Positions 31,968 through 43,691 of a DNA stretch of 64,000 nt are shown here, in pieces (position 1 is the stretch's first letter; each line of letters opens with the position of its first letter). The notes beneath the pieces were generated by a model, which was not told the origin of the DNA, did not search any database, and saw only the letters and a list, made by a program, of their open reading frames with translations. The stretch is from Sarocladium kiliense. Taxonomy: Eukaryota; Ascomycota; Sordariomycetes; Hypocreales; Sarocladiaceae. The position numbers were made by a program, and so were the translations under genes. The stretch lies in contig JAUZTG010000029.1 in NCBI GenBank assembly GCA_030734395.1, forward strand, positions 1,054,001 through 1,118,000. Direction: 5' to 3'.

Positions 31968-32626
31968 TCTGATGGGATCAGGGTCTAGGAGATGACGATG
32001 TAGAACATGAAAGGCTAGCCCTGTAGTATGATACCATGATGACCTCTTCCATTGTCTTCTTCTTCCCTTTCGGATAGCGCTACCGCCGCCTGACCTCAGC
32101 CTCACATCAGCAGGCGGAGTTGGTCGCCTGGGAAGCAATGCGTCTCACGGTAGCCCTATATAGAGCCGGTCATTTGGTTAGAAATTCCGATCTCAGGGGA
32201 CACACAATAATGCTGAGTCAATCCCACTTAGCGCTTCCATTCTTGCGAGTCAGGTTGCGTTAATTGTAAATGGTATGGGGTGCAATCCACCCCGCGGAGT
32301 TACGGCAAACACCTCTGACCCGACCAATCAACGGCGCTTCTCGACTGTTGCCGCAACTCCGCGAGCATGACCCTTGTCCGCTGAAGTGCTGTCAATGGGC
32401 CAGCCCAGGATGAAGCTCCGTAGCAATACCCACCGCCAGATGAGCTTGCCGGAGTGCTCGTTGTCGTGACGCTCGGGGCAAACGGAATCATCATGACTCG
32501 TCCGAATCGACGCGAGGATAGAACGCCTTCAGACTTCCTTCTAAAATGTTTAACTCGCGATTCTTATCATTTAGAGGGGGGTTGTGTTGCCACACCTTCG
32601 CACAGGCTCGCTAGTATCCTGCAATC
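31968..32626. other. Intergenic region upstream of GH3 gene
   Basis: About 660 bases with no supported gene. It holds the 3' region of the regulator and presumably the promoter of the GH3 gene; no clear TATA box or repeat stands out. Confidence 0.5.
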
Positions 32627-35362
32627 ATGATTGCCCGTGAGGAGCCTCCTACGGATGTCCCGTACCTTCTCAGCCAGTTGAGCCTCGTCGAGAAAGTGTC
32701 TCTGCTGGCGGGCGCAGATGAGTGGCAGACCGAAGGAATAGAACGGCTCGGCATTGGGTCACTGAAAGTGAGTACAACTAGTTATGTTATGGGTGATAGA
32801 TGGACAGAGGCTAAAACGAAATACCAGGTGACGGATGGCCCAGCCGGAGCAAGAGGCAGACTCATGGTAGATGGACCTCAGGCAGCCTTCTTGCCTGCTC
32901 CTATCATGCAGGCGGCAACATGGAGCAAACCTGATCTCAAGGCAATTGGCCAATTGCTGTGCAGGGAAGCGAAGACTAAAGCTGCCCATATCGTAGCTGC
33001 GCCGACGATGTGTTGCGTCAGGAACCCATTAGGTGGCCGAAACTTCGAGACCTTCTCAGAAGATCCCTACTTGAGCGGATCACTGGCCATTGAGTATGTG
33101 GCAGGACTCCAACAGACTGGTGAAGTTGTCGCTTGCGCGAAGCATTTGTAAGATGTCCATTCCTTTGACATCAACAATGGCTCATGGCTGACGGACTACA
33201 GCGTGGCAAATGAACAAGAGCAGGATCGCTTCAGCATCAATGCAGATATAGATGAGCAAACTCTGCGGGAAATCTATTTGCGGCCATTCGAAATGCTCGT
33301 GAAGAGCGCATCGCCGCCCGGTTGTCTGATGACTGCCTACAATTGCGTCAACGGCGAACACATGGACCTCAACAGACCCATCATCGACAACATTCTCAGA
33401 GATGAGTGGAAATTCGAGGGCCTGGTGATGAGCGATTGGGGAGGTACCAACTCGACAGTCGAGAGTGTTATCGCTGGATGCGATCTCGAAATGCCGGGCC
33501 CTCCCGTGAGACGAGGACAGAAGTTACTGGCCGCACTAAAGATGAACCATGACCTTGAGTTCGAAGCTGCCATCGATCAGTCGTGCACAAGGATCTTATC
33601 ACTGGCAAAGAAAATGGGCCTGCTGGGACTCTCGCCAGAAGAAGTCAGGGCATCGAGGAAGCAGCCCGAGCGATCAGCGACCAAGCCTGCGGACTTGCAA
33701 AGACTGCGAGAATCGGTTGCGAACGGACATGTTCTACTCAAAAACGATCGAGAAATCCTTCCGTTGAAGGCCGAGGGTCTACAGGGCAAGAGGATCGCAT
33801 TCATTGGACCAAACGCCAGGGTCTGCACCGCTGGTGGTGGCGGTTCCGCGAGCATGAATCCGCAGTACCAGAGTCATCCCCTGGAAGCCTTCGAGCGGCT
33901 CTTGAAGGATCTCGAGATCAGGGTCGAGGTTCTGCACACTGAGGGGGCGTACTCGAACAAATGGCTTCCAGTAGCTACTCCGGGACAATGGTCAGCAACG
34001 CCGTCTAAATTGGGTCACGATGAGGACAAGCCGTCCGACATGTTCAAAGTGGACTTCTTCGCCAGTCCAGACTTTACAGGGCCTATTGTCGAAACCCAAT
34101 TTCGCAACAACTCGAGCATTGACCTGACCGACTCAGGACCTTTCAGCCTGAGGGAATCCGGAAAGCCGTATTCTGTCCGGGTAACATCATACGTTACACC
34201 GTCAAGTTCTGGCCATCACCAGCTCAGCCTCACCAGCGTTGGCCATTCACGACTATTTGTTGATGGTCAGCTCTTGGTTGACAATTATAACTGGACCGAG
34301 CGAGGTGAGGCGTTCTACGCCTTCTCCAGCATCGAAAACTCAGCTACTATGAAGATGATCGAGGGCCAGATGTATAAGATTGTTATTGAGGCAGCTACGA
34401 AAGTAACAGACAGCAAGGCCCAGCTCTTGGCAGACGACCCTGCCCATGTGTGGAGTATGCAGCCTTCTGTTCGACTGGGCTACTTGGAGGAACTGTCATC
34501 AAATATGATCCCCGACGCCGTCGATCTCGCAAATAGCTGCGACTACACTGTCGTGGTAATTGGCCTCAGCGACGAGTGGGAGAGCGAGGGATACGACAGG
34601 AAGAATCTTGCCCTTCCCGGCAATCAGAACGAACTTGTCACGGCACTTCTCAAAGACAGCAGGAACCCTCACAATGTTATCATTGTGAATCAATCCGGGT
34701 CGCCCGTGGAGATGCCGTGGGCTGATGAGGCTTCTACAATATTGCAAGCCTGGTACGGCGGGCAGGAAGCTGGCAATACCCTCGCTGACGTCCTTCTTGG
34801 CCGAGTCAGCCCATCTGGGCGCTTACCCATCACTTGGCCACGGAAGTATGCCGACTTGAGCTTTGAGAAGAACCCGGTGACATGGCCAGGTGTTGATGGT
34901 AAGGTTGTGTATGAAGAAGGCACCGTAGTCGGGTATCGGTGGTATCTCGAGCACAAGGTCGAGCCGCAATGGTGGTTTGGTCATGGTCTCGAGTACACGA
35001 CCTTTAACATATCGGACCTTCAAGTGCGGGATGAAGTTTCACAGACGGGCTGGGACATCTCGCTCAGAGTCGAAAATACCGGACAGACTGCCGGACAGCA
35101 TGTTGTACAGGTCTACACCAACCGGAAAGACTGCGACAATGAAAGGGAGCTCCGAAGCTTTGAGAAGTCTGCCATTCTGGCACCTGGCGAGAGTCAGGTG
35201 CTGCCCATGAAGATTAAGGCAAGGGACATGGCGCATTGGCAGGATGGGAAATGGGCTCTGGATGCTGGCGAATACACTTTGAGTGTAAGCGAGAATGCTG
35301 GTGGTGCACAGTTGCTCATCGCGACGGTCTCACTGCCCCAGTCGATGACCTGGGATCCTTGA
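32627..35362 (+). CDS. GH3 beta-glucosidase with PA14 domain, intracellular
   Basis: A complete 873-residue family 3 enzyme. Exons are 32627-32767, 32828-33147 and 33202-35362. The first intron (60 bases) is in frame and free of stops, so it would be easy to miss; it is removed because the splice joins LGIGSLK directly to VTDGPAGARG. Landmarks are VRNPLGGRNFETFSEDP, KHFVANEQEQDR, the nucleophile Asp232 in VMSDWGGTN, LEMPGP, a PA14 insert around residues 420-560 (SSGHHQLSLTSVGHSRLFVDGQ), the (alpha/beta)6 domain (PSGRLPITWP) and a C-terminal Fn3-like domain (NTGQTAGQHVVQVY). The N-terminus MIAREEPPTD is not a signal peptide. It is a relative of the truncated gene at 1-1673 and probably releases glucose from imported glucosides. 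Confidence 0.95.
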
Positions 35363-36056
35363 GATAGCATGGAACTAGTCTAATGGCAACGCTTTGAAGA
35401 GTAATATCACAGAGAATGGAAAACGAAACACTAGTGATTCCCATGGTTATCACGTATCATGGCCGCAGCCAGGGTGAACTCGGGAATGGGATCAAACGCT
35501 ACGGACTGTTGCCAAGCCAGGCTGAAAGCTGCATTTTAGTGGGTAAACAGCCGATTCACATTCAAGACCAGTAAAAGCGAATGAATCTCAATTTCGTCCC
35601 TAACCCGCGTTCCCTTAGTCTGGTACTAAAGCCACCGGCGATATCAAGAACCCACACCGGACCCATAACCACGCCCCGGGGAGTCACGGCACCAGTCCAA
35701 GCGATAGGCTCGGAATCTCTCGCCGGTCTCGAGCTCTCTAGCCCTCCAAGCAGCAGGCTCGAATTGACCTTTGTTCTGCCCTGGATAAGCACGCGCTCCT
35801 TGCCCCGAATCGTCGGGTCTTGGGGACATCTCCACAAGGCTAGGAGCCTAGGATAGATACCCCGGCCGACGAACCTGATATCCATCCGAACCCCCAGCTT
35901 TTTAAACAGACATCATTCCTCGGGAATGGATTCTGTTGACTTGCTCTCCATCTTCGGTCCTTACTTACGTCTTCCCTGCATCGTATCTGCTGCCCAGGAC
36001 ATGAAGACACAGCCTCTTTTCCCCCAGTCCATCAGTTCCTCACCACACGTCTCACG
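35363..36056. other. Intergenic region upstream of MFS gene
   Basis: About 690 bases with several GC-rich CCGG-containing words, including ACCGGCGATATC, ACCGGACC and CCCCGGCCGACG, between 35630 and 35890. They lie 170-430 bases upstream of the porter ATG and may be regulatory. No gene is supported. Confidence 0.45.
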
Positions 36057-37755
36057 ATGCCTTCAACTATCGTGACCGCGCTTTCGAGGTTTCCCTCATG
36101 GGTGCCCAAGTCATCTACCGTGGTCAATAGCCTTATTCTGTTGACTTCGTTCAGCACTGCTACAGTGAGTCTCATTGGATGCGCTTCACTGGGCGTCGCC
36201 TTTCATTGGAACATCCACATCTAACTAACCTGCCAGGTTTTGGGCTATGATGCCTCCATGATGAACGCCCTCAACATCCTGCCATCATACGTCGACTACT
36301 TCTCTCTCAGTGCAGCCACCATCGGCTTGAACTCTGGAATTGTCTGGATCGGCGCAATCTTTGGTAGCATGCTGCTCGCCAAGCTACCTGATCACATCGG
36401 CCGGAAGCCAGCGCTGTTCTACACGGCTCTCATCGCCATCATCGGCAGCCTGCTACAGGGCGCGGCGCAAAACATCGCAATGTTCCTCGTCGCGAGGTTC
36501 ATCCTGGGGTTCGGTCTTGGTGGAACCTATGTTGCTGGTCCGCTTCTCATTGCCGAGACATTGCCGCTCAAGTGGCGTGCAATTGGACTGGGTGCTTTCA
36601 CTGATCTCTACTACGCTGGAGGTTTACTCTCTGCTGGTAAGTTGCAAAAAGAACGGTCTTCGATTGCGACGCAGATCGTCCGCTAATAATGGTGCTCCAA
36701 CAGGCGTGACCTTCGGAACCGCGAAGATGCAGTCAACTTGGGCCTGGCGACTGCCGTCCTTCCTCCAGATTGTGTTCACGGTTGTCTCCGTCCTGGCCCT
36801 GCCTTGGATTCCCGAGTCGCCCCGATACCTCGTCCATCAGGGACGGCACGAAGAAGCTCTCCTTGTTGCCGCGCAAACCCATTCCAACGGCGACATCTCA
36901 GCTCCCGAGGCCCAAGCCGCACTGCTACAGATCAGCCAGTCTTGGGAGTTGGAGAGAAACATCGAGCGCCCTACTGTGAAGCAGATTGTCAAGTCTCCCG
37001 GGTTGCGGAAGCGCATGATCATTGTGTTCTCTGCGGCTGCCTTCTCTCAATTAACGGGTGCTGGTCTGTTCTCCTACTACCTTGGCTCGGCGCTCACCAA
37101 TGCCGGCGTCACGGACTCTACAACGCAGCTGCAGATTAACATTATCCTCAATTCATTCTGCCTGGTCATCTCTATCGCTGGCACATTACTCGCGGAGAAG
37201 CTAGGTCGCAAGTTGCTGGCCGAGATTGCTACCACGGGCTGCACAATCTTCCTGATCCTCATCGGTGTTCTGACGAAGTACTACGGGACGTCGACCAACA
37301 CATCGGCTATTTATGCGACGGTCGCAATGATCTTCCTAGCTCAAGGCTCATACAGCTTTGCCTGGACACCCTTGGCGACGATCTATCCCTCCGAAGTTCT
37401 GAACTACTCCCTACGCAGTGTCGGCGTGGCGTGGTTCACCATTTGGCAGAACGGGTTCCTTCTCATTCCCATCTTCGCTTTCCCTGTCGCCATTGAGAGC
37501 ATTGGTTGGATCATCTATATCCTGAACAGTGCCTTTGACTTCTTGGCAATCTTCTTCATTGCATGGTACTGGGTCGAGACGAAGGGCCTGTCACTAGAGG
37601 AGATTTCCGGTCTGTTTGAGCCCCAGACTGGCGCCGAGCTCATCGGTGTCGATGAAGCCATCCAAGAGGCTAAAGGCAAAGGCCTCGAGGTGCTGGAGAT
37701 CAGGCCTACTAAGGTAGCTGTCCACGAGCCTGGTACAGGCACTATGCCAGCCTAG
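36057..37755 (+). CDS. MFS sugar porter, 3 exons
   Basis: A 519-residue sugar porter with exons 36057-36164, 36237-36636 and 36704-37755. The first splice falls inside helix 1 (FSTAT/VLGYDASMMNAL), as in many fungal lactose- and hexose-type porters. Landmarks are the DHIGRKPA loop, LLIAETLPLKWRAIG, PESPRYLVHQGRHEEAL, FSQLTGAGLFSYYLG in helix 7, LAEKLGRKLL and a C-terminal VETKGLSLEEISGLFE. Twelve membrane helices are apparent. The ATG at 36057 in CACGATGCC is the only start giving the standard N-terminus. It lies directly downstream of the GH3 gene in the same orientation and likely supplies that enzyme with substrate; this role is inferred. Confidence 0.92.
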
Positions 37756-38762
37756 ACAGTTTTATCATGCGTCATGAAGGTTCAGCTCAAATTGTGTACT
37801 CTAGATGCTTGATTGTGACGCTGTACAGACATATGTGTTGTTCCAGTAGGAGGGCGGTAGGTAGCATGGACCTGTGAGGCCCTAGTGTTCCATGATGGGA
37901 ATGTGCTTCTATGCAGTATGTGGGCAACCAATTGATGCCTGTTATTAACCCCCTTTTCCTTTCCCCCGCTATCCTAGAGCCACTTAACCTTTGACTATTG
38001 GCGCAACTTGAAGTCCTGCGTAGTCACGCAATGGAGTCGCGACTACTTCTCTGCGGTGTCCAAGCGCGAAGAAGCCCCGTGTACTGACGACGCACTTCGC
38101 AGGTCCATCACATCTACCTCGAAGTCGCGAGCGTCGAGCAAGATACATAGCACGATGTATATGAGGATGGAGAGGTGGTTACTGAGGTGCATGGAAATGA
38201 TCAGTTTTGTTTTTCAATATTCCACGCCACTATAAACTGTTGAGGTGGATATGTGACCTGTGTGGGAGCGTGCATTTCGTCCAGGCTTTCTCCGTGTTTG
38301 CTCACTTTGACCATCCACATTCACCATATATGGTTGCCTCAGGCTTTCTTCCACATGCTCTGCATTCATCACATCTGCTTCTTGATATTGAAGGACCTGT
38401 CGTGCTCAGGTCTAGCTCCGCGGACTTTTCATGTTGCTACCATATAATAGTAGGTATCAACACCCTTAGCATATGAAATCAACTCATACTGCTCCCCCCC
38501 TCTTTAGCCGGGCTGCTACTTTGATTCCTACAACAGGAAACTGCAACGGCAACTTAAGTCTACCGTCACAGGGTCCACAAACGCAGTTCCTCGTTCCTAT
38601 GATACGTCGTGTCTTAAGGTTTAATCAAGCATCCTCCTAGATGGCAACACCTTGCTTGCTTGGATGCTGGCCTCTCTAGGACCGCTCACTGGGTGATATA
38701 AAGAACTGCATGCATGGCAACTTCCCTCCCCCTATTATCGTCTTGCAGCAAACGACATAGAC
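37756..38762. other. Intergenic region, nothing recognised
   Basis: About 1 kb between convergent genes. Short frames at 38008-38235 and 38207-38476 lack any supporting feature. It is moderately AT-rich with no repeat structure. Confidence 0.5.
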
Positions 38763-39380
38763 TCAGTAATAACCGCCCAAGCACACCGGAACGCTGGAAA
38801 GTGTCTTGCCAATGAGCAGGTGGTTGTACGGGTTGATAGCTGCGTAGCCAGCCTCGTAGCGCCTACACCGCGCATCCATATCGTACAGGCCCTTGTCGAC
38901 ATGGGCGGTGACCACATGCCAGGAGTAGATGGCGCTTCGCGAGTTGATGCAGGCGTAGACCATGGGTCCACCAATCTCGTAGGCAAAGCCGCGCCACGAC
39001 TGGACGGGTGGAGGGTTGGGGATGGTGCTGAGGTGGAAGCTGCCCCAGCGGTTGATGGTCTCGCGCGCCAAGGCCGTCGTGAGGTCCGTCAGCCGTACGT
39101 CCAGCTGGTAGCCCCAGCAGTCGACCATCTCGCGCCGCTCGAGGCCGCGCTTATGGCTGTGGTGGAAGGACGCGAGAGCCGTCTCGCTTATGTGGCGCGT
39201 GAAAGGCGCCGCGTCCGGGTCGTTGTCGGACCAGATCACCTGCGTGCCGTTGTCGTACGTCTCGCCACGAAAGCTGCCGCGGAAAGGAATGACCTCGTCG
39301 TAGTACGTCTCGGGCGGCGACTGTGGGAGCGCGGCGGCCCGGAGGCCCCAGGCCATGAGGACGGCGATGCGGAGGTGCAT
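38763..39380 (-). CDS. Small secreted protein, four cysteines
   Basis: An intronless 205-residue protein. The ATG at 39380 gives a signal peptide (MHLRIAVLMAWGLRAAA). A Lys-Arg near residue 79 (HSHKRGLERREM) suggests Kex2 removal of a pro-region. The mature part begins with DCWGYQLDVRLTDL and has four cysteines (DCWG, YACIN, ARCRR, PVCLG), an arrangement seen in a widespread family of small secreted ascomycete proteins with no defined activity. A polypyrimidine tract with CTCTCTCTCT at 39531-39540 lies in its promoter or leader. It could be an effector-like protein; that is speculation. The frame is well supported by the signal peptide and by cysteine spacing. Confidence 0.8.
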   Translation of the reverse strand: MHLRIAVLMAWGLRAAALPQSPPETYYDEVIPFRGSFRGETYDNGTQVIWSDNDPDAAPFTRHISETALASFHHSHKRGLERREMVDCWGYQLDVRLTDLTTALARETINRWGSFHLSTIPNPPPVQSWRGFAYEIGGPMVYACINSRSAIYSWHVVTAHVDKGLYDMDARCRRYEAGYAAINPYNHLLIGKTLSSVPVCLGGYY

Positions 39381-39823
39381 GGCTGCGGATGGAAGACAGC
39401 AGAGGTGAGAGAAGAAACCTGAGGAGGGCCGCGGGAGGAGCTCTGAGTCGAGAGGAAACCAGACACTGCCAGAGATCCAGCACTGGCTCCCAACGGGGTT
39501 AAATATCTTTTGCCTTTCTCTGTTCTCCCTCTCTCTCTCTCGCTTTCCCTCTTTCCGAACCGCCCTCTTCTTCAAGCTCGGCTCCACTAGGACTACGGAC
39601 TGATGTGCGCAGATAAACAGCAAAAAAGTGTCCCTTCATCTCCATCCATGCATCAACCCCACATTGTCTATTGCCGCCCGGAATAGAACCAAGCATTAGC
39701 CCAGCATCGTGGGTTGAAAGCGTCGTAGCTGCCCTAGAATAGTCCTAGCCAAGAATCTGGACTAGTTCTATTCCCAACGACCGTAGGTAATGTTGTAGGA
39801 CTCTGCAGACCCTTGGAGGTCCC
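39381..39823. other. Promoter region of secreted-protein gene
   Basis: Contains GTTAAATAT near 39498 and the CT-repeat tract around 39527-39551 on the plus strand (GA-rich on the coding strand). No additional gene is seen. Confidence 0.5.
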
Positions 39824-40396
39824 TTATACGAGGTACAAGGGTGAAATGTTCACACACTTACAGGGATCGTTGTCCCGCACGCGGATCAGCTCAGTGTAGA
39901 AGCTGATCGTCTGGTCTTCGACCTCCACGGCGCTGAGCTGGACGGAGTCGCCCTCGTTGACGCTCGGGTTGCCCTTGTCCTCCTTGCCATGGCGGATTCG
40001 GCGGCCAACAGCGTTGTGCTACGAGGGGGGTCCTCGGATCGCTGGTCCAGTGTGGCGTGGTCCCCCCGGCAGATCGGACCCGGAGCTCATCCTTGTTGAA
40101 GAAGCCCAGCTGGATCGGGACGAAGTTTGCGTGGTTGTTGTCGGGGTCGCTCACAACGACGCGGCCACTGACTTTGCCGTTCAGGCGGCAGTATGAGTGG
40201 ATATCTTGGGCTGCGATAGCAATCACATCTGCGGATATGGTGCCCGCGCGGTCCTCAACGATGCTCTTACCTGTGCCGTGGTCATTGGCAGCGCATTCGG
40301 GGATCCGGATGGCGGAGGCCTGTTTCTTGCCTTGACACAAGCAGGCGATAGCAAGGCCGCACCAGTAAGGAGCAGGTGCGTACGGATGGTTTGCAT
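39824..40396 (-). pseudogene. Secreted protein gene with apparent 5' frameshift
   Basis: Three coding pieces are legible. The ATG at 40396 begins a good signal peptide (MQTIRTHLLLTGAAL). Near 40350 the sensible frame changes by one base and continues as IACLCQGKKQASAIRIPEC through QDIHSYCRLNGKVSG to GFFNKDELR, ending at 40080. A 61-base GT..AG intron (40079-40019, weak donor GTCCGA) then leads to HNAVGRRIRHGKED...ELIRVRDNDPCKC and a stop at 39824. No intron of realistic length can repair the first break, so either a one-base deletion has disabled the gene or there is an assembly error. The protein family is not recognised. The product would have been secreted, about 170 residues, with several cysteines. 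It neighbours another secreted-protein gene and a receptor-like gene. Confidence 0.5.
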
Positions 40397-40436
40397 GTTG
40401 ATAACATGGAGGAAAGAAAGGGATAGGCACGTTTTG

Positions 40437-41752
40437 CTAAACTCCCGTAGAAACGTGGTCGCGATGAGAACTACTCCCCTCGCTAGTCTTCACCGGCCCC
40501 GGGGCTGACGCTCGGATAGATGACGATGGCAAGCTGTGCATGTAAAAGCTCTGGGGTTCTCTTGTTTCAAAGGTTCTCCATCTCGAGTCGTGTCCTTGCT
40601 GCCAATCCTTCAGTATGGCGTAGAAGAATCCGGCATTCGCGACAATGCAAGTGCAGAGGATCTCAATGGATGCCCACTGCCATCTGATTAGTATTGGAAT
40701 GAGGAGCCCAGGAAACGGGAGACCGCTTTGCATACTAAAGACCGTGATCTTTGAGAGACTGCCTGGTTGAGGATGAGCGGCAGACGCACTATCGTGATTG
40801 CAACAACCACCCCGGCAAGTCCGAATAGGGCGACGAGCTGTAGCTTACTATCGAGAACCTAAGTCAGTCCCTGCGACCGGAGATGTGATGAACAGGCCAA
40901 GTCAACTTACACCTTGCCGTCTAGCTTAATATGTCGTAAAATAGGAAAAGGGAAGATGACGAGAGCGATATCGGTCACCATGTTGAGCACGGCCATGGTC
41001 AGGAGATTTGCCAGCGCCCGATGACAGGATCCTGTGTTGTGCTCTGATCAGTTGTGATTCACCTAGTATCTTGCCAATTCAAGCTGGGCACCAACCGTTT
41101 GTCGGGTCCGGAGTCCAAAAGCTGGTGAGACGTTGTCAGAAAGATGCAGTAACATCGGATCCCAGGGTCGGGAGTCTTACAGTGACAGCGGCCGGCACTC
41201 GCACAGGGTCGATATAACGACAGCCACAAACGTGATGACGATGAACCACGATAGCACCGTTTTGGCTAGTCTTCCCCAAGACAGCACGTCCATAAAACGT
41301 GAGTAGAAGTTCAGGATACACAACTTCAGCGACCAAAGGCTGCAAATAATCAGTATGGTCCTCCAAATCATGGTCGATCGACTTCCATCGCTTGGAAGGG
41401 AGCAAAACACGCACAACAACGCATAGGAGATCCTGGCTGGGATCAGCAGCTTATGCGACATTTGGTAATTCCATTGCAGCTGGTCGGTCGAGATACCCTC
41501 CGCAGCAGCATCCGCGTCGGTGGCTGGCCCGTAACTATGGGAGGGATTAAGCTTGAAAGAGAGTGCGATACATGTCGTTCTCGCAGCTAGAGGCAGTAGC
41601 GCAAATGCCATGTATGCGTCTTCAGCGTGCCAACGCCGGTGACACGAGGCATGAACTCTGCAGCGCGAGAGAAGGCGGTAGCCGCAACGCATCAGGATCA
41701 GAGCTGCGCAGATGCATGCGACCGTAATGTCGATGATCATCGAAGGGAACAT
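40437..41752 (-). CDS. Seven-TM rhodopsin-fold membrane protein, PTH11-like
   Basis: A 334-residue integral membrane protein of the large fungal family related to the PTH11 receptor. Exons on the minus strand are 41752-41415, 41339-41181, 41121-41096 (only 26 bases), 41031-40913, 40858-40736 and 40676-40437. Seven hydrophobic helices are visible, including IIDITVACICAALILM, AYMAFALLPLAARTTCIAL, AKTVLSWFIVITFVAVVIS, ALANLLTMAVLNMVTDIALV and LQLVALFGLAGVVVAITIV. The conserved elements of the family are present: a CxCRPL turn before the extracellular WTPDP loop, DIALVIFPFPIL, and SLWASIEILCTCIVANAGFFY in helix 7. The C-terminal tail is short and polar. There is no CFEM domain at the N-terminus. 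These proteins are thought to sense surface or host cues at the plasma membrane; a ligand cannot be proposed. Confidence 0.85.
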
Positions 41753-43691
41753 GACTCTGTGCCGTCATTCTCGGCTAGAATGCGCACATTCGAAGAGGGC
41801 ACCCGTGTTGCTGGTCGCCGCGGCAGCATTGGATGCGGGAGAGGATGGATAGCAGAAGCTGGCAAGATGCGCAAACGAGCCGAGTCGAAATGTGGCTGAC
41901 CACGAGACTTTTTCATCCTCATCCACCCTCCTCCACCCTCCTACCAATACCCCGTACTACACTATTTTAGCCCGAACTCTAACTCCAACACTAAGGTAAG
42001 CATTAGGGGAGAGGCGTGCAGGGGATCCGGTAGTGATTGGGGCAGGCAGTCCAGCGCGGGGAACTTGATGATCTACCAAGTTGACGATGATCTTGACGAC
42101 AATCTCGACGACGGTAAGCACTGGAGGCGGCTTAGCCTGGTTGCGGTCGCACGCGTGTACTAGTCTACGCTACGACTCGGCGACAATTAGAGGTTTGCTG
42201 TTGCATGATTCCTGGCTTCGACGACCCAGTTCCCGCGGGATAGTGGACGACTTTTCTCCAGGAACCGCTACTAGTCGCGCATGTAACAGTCTTCAAGGGC
42301 TAATACAGATATTGGGACAACGCTAGTGGCGCTATTCACGCAAAACATCAATACCATGGGAATTCTTAGCAGAGTCTGCGAGTAGTGCCATAATATGTCA
42401 CCGTAATGTCCTGAGTAAGTACCAATATAATGACTTGCAATTTTGTGGTATACCCACAAAGGCCGAAAGAGTCGTGAGGAAATGAGTCGGAAGTGGTTTG
42501 TATGTCACATAGACTGTCGCGATAGAGTAGGCACACATATAGCATACCTGGGCTATTTAAGGGCCAATAGTGGCATGATGTTCCCAAGACCGCAGTTTCA
42601 TCGGGAAAAGAATCCAAGCATACCTTGGTCTTTAAGAAGACACTATGGCCGTGATGTCGTCGCGTTTGAACTGAGACGCAACAGAGAGCCCCCCGCCTGG
42701 AGTTGCCTATTGCGCGCTGACAGTAGCTTACTATCTTGCAAAATGTTCCCAACAGCAATATAGTTCTCAGGTAATAACACACAAAGATAGGTTGCGGCAA
42801 ACTCCCGCCTGGACCCAAGCTAGATTGCCTGTGACGGAGCGACCTCCGCCAAGTCAATCGAGTCTTGGCGATAAGATCGTATACTGTTTCTGGTAATCGC
42901 TTTTCCCCCATGCTGACAGGGGCGCCTCTTGGAAATCCTGAAGGGCAGGGCGGTAAGGAAGGTGGTATAGCGAGATTGGGCGCCTGATTGCGAATTCCGT
43001 TTGAACAAATGGCGATTGCAGGGCGTGGATCTAGGTGGTGCAATATCTAGCATACCGGGTCGAATAGGATGCAACACATGATATTTCTAGGGATGGTTCC
43101 TTTACTAGATGCCCTGGTTCGCAAGGTGGGTCTTCCTATCAACAGTGCAGTAGTGAGGCTGCAAGGCGAGGCAAGCGACGCAGTGAGCTTGTGCACACCA
43201 CTGCTGTAAATTGTGGCGACTTATAAAGCGGTGTCATGGACCGTCAAACAGCTTGTGGGATCAACATCAATCGAGTATTCACTTTACCATTGCAGTGTAG
43301 CTTCGAACAGGCTGCCAGCACAAGGCTTAGAACAGTTGGCTATAATGCATCCCTTTTTACTCCTTGATCATAGCCGTTCGTCATGTATAGAACATTTCGC
43401 CTGTTGAACCTGGGGGGGGGGGCCGGGACGATCAATGATAGACAGGGGTCGATATGCTAGAGGCTGATTATAGGACTTGACCCCCTCTCCATCTGTATTG
43501 ATAGATTGACAGCAGAGGCGAGGGCAAACGGTGATGTAACTGCACTTGGGTTCGCCTCGCCTCGCCTTGGCCAAAGAGCTCAGAGCCTCGTCGCCATGGC
43601 TTGTGCCTACTTGCTCTAGACAACAACGCATCACTCGGCTTTGTCCTCTCCGCAAATACACGGCCAGCGTTCTGCGTTGCCGAAACACAGG
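41753..43691. other. Intergenic region, nothing recognised
   Basis: 1.9 kb without a supported gene. A minus-strand frame at 42366-43043 (225 codons) has no domain, poor composition for a fungal protein and no good start. A run of nine G is present near 43413. The region immediately before 43692 presumably held the 5' end of the WSC gene. Confidence 0.45.

Noticed and set aside
32768..32827. Reading through the first intron of the GH3 gene at 32627
   Set aside because: The frame is open, but the inserted 20 residues would split a conserved LK-VTDGPAG segment and both splice sites are good.
38820..39422. 200-codon plus-strand frame
   Set aside because: Antisense to the secreted-protein gene at 38763-39380, whose signal peptide and cysteine pattern support the minus strand.
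40229..40270. GT..AG intron in the frameshifted secreted-protein gene
   Set aside because: Only 42 bases, in frame and open; reading through gives a better protein and splicing would not fix the frame.
43405..43425. Run of nine G residues
   Set aside because: Likely a simple homopolymer; no motif or symmetry around it.
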